Made by a program: the position numbers and the translations under genes
Shown: in pieces, positions 22,617 to 31,210 of the stretch
Position numbering within the stretch: the first letter of the stretch is position 1
Layout: each line of letters starts with the position of its first letter
NCBI RefSeq assembly: GCF_000417875.1
Contig: NW_006920875.1
Coordinates: forward strand, 164,538-228,537
Origin: Pseudozyma flocculosa PF-1
Lineage: Eukaryota; Basidiomycota; Ustilaginomycetes; Ustilaginales; Ustilaginaceae
Direction: 5' to 3'
Length of the DNA: 64,000 bases
Notes under the pieces: model-generated
The model's database searches: none
What the model was told of the DNA's origin: nothing
Seen by the model: the letters and a program-made list of their open reading frames with translations, nothing else

Positions 22617-23960
22617 TCACGATCCGACCATGGCGCTCATCATGCGCTTGTAGTCGCCGCTCGTCTCGCCCTCGACGCGGTGCTTGAGGCCCTTTTTGTG
22701 GCAGACTGCCGCATAGGCCCGCTTGACCTCTTCGAACCGGGCCCGGTTCCAGTGGTTGCGCGCGATTCGGTAGACGAGGCGCTCGTCCTTGGTGCCCATG
22801 CCCTTCATCGAGTCCTCAATCAGGCGGGCGTCGCGCTCCAGGGCGTTCTCGGCGCCGTCGACGATGAAGCGCAGCGCGTCCTCCATGTGGCCCGAGAATT
22901 CCGAGTTGATCATCTTGGACAGCGGGCGCTTGTGCTGGCGGGCGTAGCCGTGCGCCACGGCCGCCAGGTGCGGCGTGCTCCTCTGGCAGAGGATGCCGCA
23001 GATCTTGATCTCGTCGGTGCCGGCGCCGCGGGCGGCCGAGTGCAGGTCGCGGATGTCGGCCTCGACCATGTGCGGGTCGACGGGCGCGTTGTCGTCCTGA
23101 CGGACGCCCTGCATCGCCATCGTAAACATGCGCTTCGTCTTGAACGAGAGCTCGTCCTCGACGACCTTTTCCATGTTCTTGCCGTACGTCGCCTGGTAGG
23201 CCTGCTTGAGCACGTGCATCTCGGCATTGGTGCGGCAGAGAAGCACCTCGTTGAGGATGTCTTCGTGCGTGCCGGCGCCGTCGCAGGCACGGTGAATGAG
23301 CCAGACGTCGTAGCCGACGGGGCCGAGCACCTTGGCCCGCAGCGCCGCCTCAAACCAGCCGCTCGTCTCCTTTTCCAGCACCTTGAGCAGGTCCTTGCCC
23401 GTCGTCGCCTTGAACGCGCGGCTGACGGCGTCGACCTGCATCGCATCCATGGGTGCCAGGGTGGCGATCAGTGCGCCCTCGTCGGTGCCGAAGCCCTTGG
23501 TCGCCTTGCGGATCCGCTCGACGTCGGCGGTCGGGTTGTAGCCCGGCGGCGGGGCGGCGGGCATGTGCGGCGGCGGAGGCGGGACCGGCACGCCGAGGTA
23601 GAAGAATCCGCCGCCCATCGGAGCGCCGTAGGGCGCGCCCATGGGAGGGGGTGCGTGGTACGAAGGCTGGTGGTGGTGGTGGCCGCCGTGGCCGTGATGG
23701 GGCGGCGGTGCGCCATACCCGGGCTGCGGAGGCGGTGCACCGTACCCGTGAGCCGGAGGAGCGCCCGGGGGAGCTCCGTACGGTCCGCCTGGATAACCGC
23801 CTCCCGGCGGGCCGGGCGGAGGAGCGTAGCCGCCTCCGGGAGGGCCAGGAGGAGGCGCGTAGCCGCCATAGCCGCCACCATGGGGAGGGGGAGGGGCGCC
23901 GTAGCCCTGGTTGTAGTTGGGTTGCGGCCAGGACATGTCGTCTGCGTTGCGATTTGGCAA
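22617..23960 (-). CDS. Annexin with Pro/Gly/Tyr-rich N-terminal domain
   Basis: Calcium-dependent phospholipid-binding protein of the annexin family, likely acting at membranes in exocytosis or repair. Intronless, 447 residues. Residues 1-145 form a low-complexity Pro/Gly/Tyr-rich tail with repeated PPPGPPGGGY units, resembling annexin A7/A11 and the fungal and Dictyostelium long-tailed annexins. Four annexin repeats follow. Each begins with the type-II calcium loop pattern: GFGTDE, GAGTHE, GAGTDE and GMGTKD. Loop variants in repeats 2 (H) and 4 (K) suggest weaker calcium binding there. The first ATG at 23960 is followed eight residues later by a second in-frame ATG, so the first eight residues are uncertain. 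Confidence 0.93.
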   Translation of the reverse strand: MPNRNADDMSWPQPNYNQGYGAPPPPHGGGYGGYAPPPGPPGGGYAPPPGPPGGGYPGGPYGAPPGAPPAHGYGAPPPQPGYGAPPPHHGHGGHHHHQPSYHAPPPMGAPYGAPMGGGFFYLGVPVPPPPPHMPAAPPPGYNPTADVERIRKATKGFGTDEGALIATLAPMDAMQVDAVSRAFKATTGKDLLKVLEKETSGWFEAALRAKVLGPVGYDVWLIHRACDGAGTHEDILNEVLLCRTNAEMHVLKQAYQATYGKNMEKVVEDELSFKTKRMFTMAMQGVRQDDNAPVDPHMVEADIRDLHSAARGAGTDEIKICGILCQRSTPHLAAVAHGYARQHKRPLSKMINSEFSGHMEDALRFIVDGAENALERDARLIEDSMKGMGTKDERLVYRIARNHWNRARFEEVKRAYAAVCHKKGLKHRVEGETSGDYKRMMSAMVGS

Positions 23961-24823
23961 GCTGTGGGTCGGACGGTGTGAGAGCGTGAGTATGTGAGGG
24001 CGTAGGTTGGTGAAGGGTGGCGTGCGAGGGGCGTGGGATGTTGCAGGGCGGACGATGAGCGGCGTCGCCGTCTGTGCTTTTTAAGCGTCGTCGACGACGA
24101 GGGGCCCGTGGGCCGTCGGAAAGTGGAGGCTGGATGCGCTTGCAGGCTGTCGTCGCACGCAGGCGAGCAGCTGCAGCTCTCCCTCGACGTGACGGCCGGC
24201 CCCACCTGCCTGCCCGCGCCGGCCGCTTTCTTGGCAGCCAGCAAGGCGGTGCACGGTGCGCGCCAGCCTGGAAAATGACGACCCGCGGCCGCCGGGCAGC
24301 AGGTACGGCAGCAGGCGCCCGGGCGCGCGCACAGCCTCATGGCCAGGTCGCACAGCCTGCCCAGCCCGCCAGGTCTTTTTCGCCCGCGCAACGAGGCCAC
24401 CCCGCTGAGCCTCTTCGGGCGACAGCTCCGACGGGTGATGACCAGGCTGGGTCTCTGCAGCGCCCCGTCGAGGCCACAAGGGCGCCTGGCTCGCTCCCGG
24501 CGCATCGCCAAGGGGACATCGGCGTGTTCCGGCGTCAGATGCGCCGTCGATCCCGTCGGACCGGCAATGGCCAAACGCCACTCGACCGCCGTGTGGGTAG
24601 GGTCACGACCACGGCCGCCCATGTCCATACATGCAGGACAGAAGGTGGCTCAAACGTGGTGAGGAGAGTAGGACGCCGTGAAGGCTAAAAGTACAATGGC
24701 GAGGTGGCGGGCTGACACGTACTGTGCCGACGGCCGCTACAGTCTCGCATGGGTATAGATCGAGGGAGAGGGAGAGGGAGCAAGGAGGTTTCGCTGCTTT
24801 GCGCCTTGCTGCGGTTCGCTAGC
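23961..24823. promoter_or_regulatory. Annexin upstream region and ATG12 3' flank
   Basis: 863 bp with the annexin promoter and the ATG12 3' UTR. No gene is recognised. The open frames present are Arg/Ala-rich and overlap on opposite strands. Confidence 0.5.
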
Positions 24824-25680
24824 TCAGCCCCAGGCAGCGGTCGTGCTGTAGTTGACGATCAGATGGCCTTCGGTGCCAAAGCACTGCGTGCGAGACATGG
24901 AGAGGTGATCGGACGCGAATGGTCAGCCTACTGTGCCGACGCCATCGTGAGATGGTGGACGAAGCAGTCGACGTACGCGGAACAGATTGCCAACGGTGTC
25001 ATCCGGGGCAGGGCTGAAGGAGGCATTGATGTAGAGGAACTGCAGCCACAGATGGGATGGAAAGAAGCATCGACAGATCAGTTGGAGGGCTCCTCCATCG
25101 ACCGGCATTGACCGCAGCGGGCTCATCTTCAACGCACCAGCGCATCGGAGGGCTTGAAGTTGAGCTCCTTGCGCAGGAACTGGATGACGGCCTGGAAGCG
25201 ATTGAACGCAGTGATCCGAAAGTAATTGGTCTGCAGGCGGGCGATCGAGACGAGAGGGACTCGGGAGAGGTCAGCGACGTGGCCAAGACAGATGCATATG
25301 CGGCTGCAGACGACGACGCGCTTGCCTCACCTTCATGATCGGAGCGTTTCCTATCGCCTTGAAGCGTACGACGACTGTGCAGCAGACGCGAGAAGCTCGT
25401 CAGCCGAGCGGCCCTTTCGCGGTCGGACAAGCACGGCGCCACCTCACCCTTCGATGCATCCTTCTTCTTGTACAGGTCGAGCGCGGTCAGCGCAGCTTGC
25501 GGATAGACTTGGCTAGAGTTCGATGTTCCTGCTCCGGGCGAAGAGGCCAGAGCCCGGTCGACATCTGCTCGGGCGTGGAAAGGCAAAGGCATCGATCAGC
25601 GAGCAAGCGCGAGAGCAGGCGGCGCCGGACACCGCCGACGTACCTTGACCCGGCGCCTGTATCTGCGAGGGAGTCGCCAT
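24824..25680 (-). CDS. ATG12: Ubiquitin-like autophagy protein ATG12
   Basis: Ubiquitin-like modifier conjugated through its C-terminal glycine to ATG5 (via ATG7 and ATG10), forming the E3-like complex that lipidates ATG8. Six exons, complement(join(24824..24883, 24977..25039, 25138..25230, 25331..25374, 25448..25564, 25644..25680)), all GT-AG with matching phases, encode 137 residues. The ubiquitin fold starts in exon 3 with VVVRFKAIGNAPIMK and continues FQAVIQFLRKEL, FLYINASFSPAPDDTVGNL, CFGTEGHLIVNYS and ends TTAAWG. This parallels the family blocks KATGDAPIL, FVYVNSAFSPNPDE, LVVNY and AWG. The C-terminal Trp-Gly needed for conjugation is intact. The N-terminal 50 residues are disordered, as usual. 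Two short exons make the first 12-52 residues the least certain part. Confidence 0.9.
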
Positions 25681-26381
25681 GATCTGCGAGATCTGTCCAG
25701 TCGATGCAGACGCTCGGTTTCTGCTGTCAGCGCGTGATGTGGCGTGGCGTCGTGAGGAGTAACGGCGGTGATGGTGATGGCGGAGAGCGACCTGGCAAGC
25801 GCAGAGTAGGCGGCCAGCAGTTGCTGCGTGCGCCATCCCGGCTCCACTTTGCTGGACCCTGGATCCAGCGAGGCGGGCGGAGGGCAGCAGTGGCCCGTGC
25901 GCACGGAACAGCGAGGAGATCGGGTAGAGTTTGCCGATTGAGCTGTCGGCCTGATGTCCTCAAGTGCGGAACCGAGCAACCTTTTGGCCTCGAGACCGTG
26001 GGAATTTTTCGGCGAGCGCAAAATGCACAAGGGGTCGCCACCTGGACGCCCGGAAGCGAAGCAAGCAAAATTTCGAAAAATGCGCCAGAGGCTGGAGGCC
26101 GTCGAGCCGTGGGCCAGCCAAACCCAGACGGCATCCGCTGAGGGCGTGGGCGGGGCCCAGCCAGCCAGCGCCATAGAGACGACGGGTGGCCGCTTGGCTG
26201 GGCAGGAGCGCAGGCGAGCCAACCAGCCAGCCAGCCAGCCAGCCAGGGCAAGGAGCGAGTGGGTGAGCGGGCGCTCGGCAGCCAGGGGCGGCGGGCTTCG
26301 GTGGGCCTGCTGGTCGCTCATCCTTCCTGGCCGATCCCTCTGTTCACCACCTCACCATCGGCACCACCCCCTCCCATCAAG
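25681..26381. promoter_or_regulatory. Divergent promoter region ATG12 / RPL7
   Basis: 701 bp between divergent starts. Two A/T-rich islands stand out in otherwise GC-rich DNA: GGGAATTTTTCGGCG near 25999-26013 and AAAATTTCGAAAAATG near 26067-26082. The second is partly palindromic and resembles the AAAAWTTTT element (RRPE) known from fungal ribosome-biogenesis promoters. A run of about six CCAG units lies at 26221-26245. A TC/AC-rich tract precedes the RPL7 start. Confidence 0.45.
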
Positions 26382-28127
26382 ATGTCCACCCAGGCCAAGA
26401 CGTGAGTATCGTCGGTACAGCCCAGCAATGCGGAACCAGCATCTCCCGCCGAAGTCGACGCCCGAACCGCCGCCGCCGCCGCCGCCAAAGCCAGACTACG
26501 ACGAATCCGACCTACCATGAGGCCAGGATGGCCGACGAAGCCGGCCGGCCTGATGGACGACTGCTCTTCGAAACTCGACGGATCTCGACCACGCCTCGAC
26601 ACCGTCTTTGCGCTTCGACGAGCGCGCTGTCGATCGTTTGCCGGGGCACGGAATGCTGCCTCCGTTCGAGGTGCCTCGCGCCGCACAGCGACCTCTGTCA
26701 CATCTTGCATCTCGATCGTAAGCGCCTTGCGCAGGCGCAGTTTTTCGACATCGCCAGCATCTACGCCGTTTGCCGACGCTGCGACTGAGGCGACAATTTG
26801 GATGAGCGGCGACAGTTTGCGGTCTGGACGGCGGCTGGCGGGATGGTTCTTTGACGCTCCGGCATCGACTTTGGCGGCGGCTGGGATCGACTTGCAATCG
26901 GGGTCTTGCATTCCGACAATCGTTGAGGCGCTCAGCGACATGATGTTCTGACTCGTGATCCGCTGCATTCCTTGCGCCCTACAGCACCGTTCCGTCGGCA
27001 CAGCAGGTGCTCGTCCCCGAGACCCTCCTCAAGAAGAGGAAGGTCGACCAGAAGGCCCGTGAGGAGAGGCTTTCGAAGCTTGCCGAGATCAAGAAGGTGA
27101 GCACCGCGCGTTGAACACACAGAGCCGACAGCACCAGGGCACAGCCATGGCATCGGACGCGCCCTCGGAAAAGAGGCGACGAGGAGGAAGGCATGCCTAG
27201 GAAAGGGCACGCCCACCACGACAACAATGATGCATAACAACCAACCTTTTCGGGCTAGTCAACGCACAATGCTGCCGAATTATACCATCTTTCGGGGCTG
27301 AGGTTGTCGCGGTGGATGGTGGACGCTCATGGGACGGGCGGACCAGGTGGATGGCAGGGGGACGGGTCGCCCAGGACGCTGCCAGGCGTGGTGCCGAGCC
27401 ATGCTAGGCTCCCGACACACCGACATCGCTAGACACGGCTGCTGACGGTTCCCATCCTCCTCCTCCCGCCTCTCGCGGTCTCGTTCCGGCCATTACCCCG
27501 CAGGCTGGCAAGGCCAAGCGCCAGGTCATCTTCAAGAGGGCCGAGCAGTACACGAAGGAGTACCGCGCCGCTGAGCGTGAGGAGATCCGCCTCCGCCGCG
27601 CCGCCAAGGCTAGCGGTGACTTCTACGTCCCGGCCCAGACCAAGCTCGTCTTTGTCGTCCGCCTGAGGGGTATCATGAACATTGCCCCCAAGCCGAAGAA
27701 GATCATGCAGCTCCTCCGCCTGCTCCAGATCAACAACGGTGTCTTCATCAAGCTCAACAAGGCCACGTCGCAGATGCTCCAGCTCATTGAGCCCTACGTC
27801 GCCTACGGCACCCCCAACCTCAAGACCATCCGCGAGCTGATCTACAAGCGCGGTTACGCCAAGATCAACAAGCAGAGGATCCCGCTCACCGACAACGCTA
27901 TCATCGAGAAGCACCTGGGCCAGTACGGCATCATCTCGGTCGAGGACCTGGTCCACGAGATTGCCACCGTCGGCCCCAACTTCAAGGCGGCCAACTCGTT
28001 CCTCTGGACGTTCAAGCTCTCGAACCCCAACGGCGGCTTCGCCAAGAGGAAGTTCCTCCACTACGTCGAGGGCGGCGAGACTGGCGACCGCGGCAGCATC
28101 GACTCGCTCATCCGCAAGATGAACTAA
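26382..28127 (+). CDS. RPL7: 60S ribosomal protein uL30 (L7)
   Basis: Large-subunit ribosomal protein uL30/eL7. Three exons, join(26382..26401, 26985..27096, 27504..28127), encode 251 residues (yeast 244). The first exon is only 20 bp (MSTQAKT), followed by a 583-bp intron; the second intron of 407 bp hosts a C/D snoRNA. Family features are the basic N-terminal helix ([19 protein letters not shown]), [11 protein letters not shown], the uL30 core [40 protein letters not shown], and the ending [16 protein letters not shown] pyrimidine-rich leader (CTCCCATCAAG) precedes the ATG. Codon choice is strikingly restricted (AAG, CTC, GTC, AAC), as expected of a highly expressed gene. Confidence 0.97.
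27216..27312 (+). ncRNA. C/D box snoRNA in RPL7 intron 2, predicted guide for an LSU rRNA site
   Basis: Seen directly: a terminal stem pairs CCACGACAAC (27216-27225) with GTTGTCGCGG (27303-27312) at nine of ten positions. Next to it lie box C ATGATGC (27227-27233, one mismatch to RTGATGA) and box D CTGA (27298-27301). Immediately upstream of box D the 13-nt stretch ACCATCTTTCGGG (27284-27296) is perfectly complementary to CCCGAAAGATGGT, a conserved segment of fungal and animal LSU rRNA (recalled, not searched). By the box D plus five rule the target is the G of CCCGAAA, equivalent to yeast 25S G805. Yeast RPL7A and RPL7B introns also host C/D snoRNAs (snR39, snR59) for A807, two bases away. 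C'/D' boxes are not clear. Confidence 0.82.
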
Positions 28128-28776
28128 AAAGGGTCGCCGGTGCACGCTCGGAAACCCTTTGGCCTGTCCTCGTTCCTCGGCCCGCTCACACACACGCGCA
28201 CCCACCACACACGCACGCCACGCGCCTACACACACATGCACACGCACGCACGCACGCCGCCATCTACATGTCCACCATCTCCAAAACCCCACAACCCAAA
28301 AAGAAAGCCTTTCGGCCGCGCCGAGCGCCCTCGGCCTCTGCCGCTCGCGACTCTCGTCTCAGCTAGCGCAGCTTGAGAGTCGCGCAACAGAGGCCCCTAG
28401 GGGACACGACGCGAGCCAGGCCTTCCGGCTGCGGCGGCCGGGGCAGTGGGTGCGCGTGGACCCCAACGAACTTGCCTCTCGTTGTCGTCTGTCCGGTCGT
28501 CGTCGGGGAGGCCCTTGATTTTCCCTTTGTCACATGTTACTCTTTTTTTTCGCTCCCCCGGATGATGAGACCAATCAATCCGACCTCCGCATGCAGTTTC
28601 TCTCGGTCGACGTTGGCCGCTGTGTGACCAGGGTGGAAGGCGGCAGGGATCATGTGATTCGCGATTCGTGTCTAGAGCAGGTTGGGAGGTGACGGGGCAG
28701 GGGGAAGGGGGGGAATCCTGGCGTCGGACTAAGTCGAAGGTGGAGGAGACGGAGCGGGCGATGATTCGTTCCGCGT
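28128..28776. other. Convergent intergenic region RPL7 - PHO8
   Basis: 649 bp between converging stops. It contains an AC-rich stretch (ACACACGC and ACGCACGC units, about 28185-28260) in the RPL7 3' flank. No gene is visible. Confidence 0.6.
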
Positions 28777-30820
28777 CTAGGCCTTGGTGGTCTTGTTGCC
28801 GTTGAGCTCGCGGGTGATGGCGTCCAGGTCGAGGCCGAGGTAGCCGGCGATGAAGTCGCCAATCTGTCATCGTTACGGCACACGCGACGCAGACGAAGAC
28901 ACGTCAGCCAAGACTCTCGACTCGCGGGTGGCGGATCGACCAATCTCCATTCGCCTCGGCAGGCCAGGCCAGGCCGGAGGCACTCACGTTGGTGTTCTCC
29001 TGGTTGCCCGCCAGCTTGTGGGCGTCGTAGCCGTGGGCGTAGACGTTGATGTCGACGCCCGTGTGTCCCTCGGTCGAGAAGCCAATCTCGGCGCGACGCG
29101 CGCTGACGTCGGCAATCGCCTTGCGCACCTTGTTGATGCCCGTCGGCGGCACGGGCGCCTGGGCGCGGTAATCGGCAGGGTGGACCTGCTGGAATGCGGC
29201 ACCGTCGGCGCCAGCTGCTGCCGAGAGGCGCTGCTCTGCATCGAGCTCCTCCTTGACGGCAGCGAGAACCTTGCGCGCCTCGTCTTCGGTGGCCGGGCCG
29301 CCCTGCTTGTCCGAGACGAACCCGAGCCCATCGCGGCCTAGGATCTTCTGCCGGATAAAGTCGAGGACCACCTTGTCGTCAAACTTGTGTCCCTCCTTGC
29401 TTCCCTGCTGCTGGGCGCGCACGAACTCGAGCAGCACCGCCGACAGGATGGGCGCAGAGTGCTTGACGTCGAGCAAGCGCTCCGGGTAGTAGGCGTAATT
29501 GGGGTAGCCCTCGGTCAGCTGGCGGCCGAGGGTGACGCCGCCCGTCTCGTGGTCGCTGGTCGAGATGAGGACGGTGCGCTCGTGCCGGTTGTTGTGCTGG
29601 TCGACGAAGTTCTTGACCGCCTGGATCGTGTCTTGGTAGGCAAGAGCCTCGCGCGCGTGGCAGGCCGGATCGTTGTTGTGCGCGCACAGATCGATCTGCG
29701 ACCCTTCGATCATGATGATGAAGCCGTTCTTGTTGTCAGACGAGCGGGAGAGGAGGTTGAGCGCCTTGGTGGCCATCTGGGCCAGCGAGGGCGGCCGGAG
29801 GGCTGCGGGGATGTTGCGCCGGTCGATGTCAAAAGGCGTGTTGCCGGGCGCCAGCAGAGTCAGCAGGGGCAGCTTGACCTCGCTCGTCTCGATGTCGTCG
29901 AACAGGGCCTTGGTGTCCCGGGCGGCCTGCTCGCGCTGGGAGGCGCTATCGACACCAGCACCGGTGAGCTTCTGGTCGGTCGGAAAAGCGATGCGGACGT
30001 CCCATCCGAGCTCCTTTGCGACTTGAACCGTGTCCTCATCGTCGAGGCGGCACGACTGGGGCGACGATTTGGGCAGGAAGTTGCAGCCTCCTCCGCCGAT
30101 GGCCAGGTCGAGGGTCCTCTCTCCGAGCGGGTTCTGCTTCCCGCCGATGAGCTGCGAGGCAATGAGCGGCTCCTCGGCGCGCGATGCGGCGTGCGAGATA
30201 AAGGCGGCGGGGGTCGCGTCGGTGAGGCGGGTAGTGACGACGACGCCCGTGAGGAGGCCCTTGCGCTTGGCGGCCTCAAATACGGTGCCGCAAGACCTTG
30301 CGTCTGCATCTACGCCGATGGCTCCATTGTAGGACTTCTTGGCGCAGGCAAAGGCAGTCGCGCCAGCGGCCGAGTCTGTGATGAGGGAGTTGGAGGAGCG
30401 GGAGCGGTGGGTGCCGACGAGGATGGTGTCGAGGGGCAGGCGGTACGCGGCGTCGTAGGCGGTGTTGTTGGTGAGGGCCTGGTAGAAGGCGCGGGTGTAG
30501 GTCTCGGATGCCGGGCCGAAGCCGTCGCTGACCATCATGATGACGTTGTGCTTGACATGGGGCGACCAGGGGAACGAGATGCCGTTGAGGCTGCCCACGG
30601 TCCAGGCCATGTAGAGGGCGCCGAGGGCAAAGAAGAGGAGGTTCTTGAAGTTGGCCGTCAGCCTGAGGGTCGGCTCCCGCTCCGGTGCTGGCACGGTCTC
30701 GGCATGCCTGACACTGGCTGCGGAGGCCTTCTCGCCCTGTTGCGATACGGGAGCGGGCAGCTCGTCGTGCTGTGGGCGAGCGGATTGCGAACCGACGGTG
30801 ATGGAGAAGTTGACCTCCAT
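28777..30820 (-). CDS. PHO8: Repressible vacuolar alkaline phosphatase (PHO8 type)
   Basis: Type II membrane alkaline phosphatase, in yeast delivered to the vacuole. Two exons, complement(join(28777..28863, 28988..30820)), encode 639 residues (yeast Pho8 is 566). One signal-anchor TM lies at about residues 60-78 (LLFFALGALYMAWTVGSL) after a polar cytosolic tail. Catalytic motifs are MVSDGFGPAS (metal ligand), ITDSAAGATA with nucleophile Ser150, the EGSQIDLCAHNN block, STSDHETGG, and EGHTGVDINVYAHG. The last exon, IGDFIAGYLGLDLDAIT, matches the family ending after GNQENTN. The ATG at 30820 (GCCAACATGGAG) is preferred over an upstream in-frame ATG at 31042, whose extension looks like 5' UTR. 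Confidence 0.93.
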
Positions 30821-31210
30821 GTTGGCTAGGGTGGGCGCCGCGAGCTGGTCGGCCTGGGACAGGAACAGTGAGAAGTCAAAGGTGTTGGAAGGTGAACGTG
30901 GTTCCGTTGCGATTGTGTAGAGTGTGCAGGGCAAGGCGAGCGATGGTGAATGCTGTGATGAGTGCGGGCAACGGTCGATGTGGGGAGCGAGCGGCGGCCA
31001 CGACCAAGACAGGGGCAACCCCCCGCACGGACAACTCCACATGCCCGTCGAGTCGCTCGCGGCTGACTTGACTCGGCGCCAAAAGGCCGTCTAAAAGCCC
31101 GAGGAAAAAGGAGGGCGTCTGCTTGCCTCGCCGCCACCACGACTGCCTCGACCTTCCACAACTGCTCACCTCCAACCTCTTCTCGGGCGCTCCGATCGAC
31201 GGCTCAGCCG
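30821..31210. promoter_or_regulatory. Divergent promoter region PHO8 / leucine-rich protein
   Basis: 390 bp between divergent start codons. I see no obvious PHO4-type CACGTG site. A TGACTTGACTCGG stretch at about 31064-31076 resembles but does not fully match a bZIP site. Confidence 0.45.

Noticed and set aside
26400..26984. A second snoRNA in RPL7 intron 1
   Set aside because: TGATG and CTGA words occur (for example 26941-26951) but without correct spacing, terminal stem or an rRNA-complementary guide.
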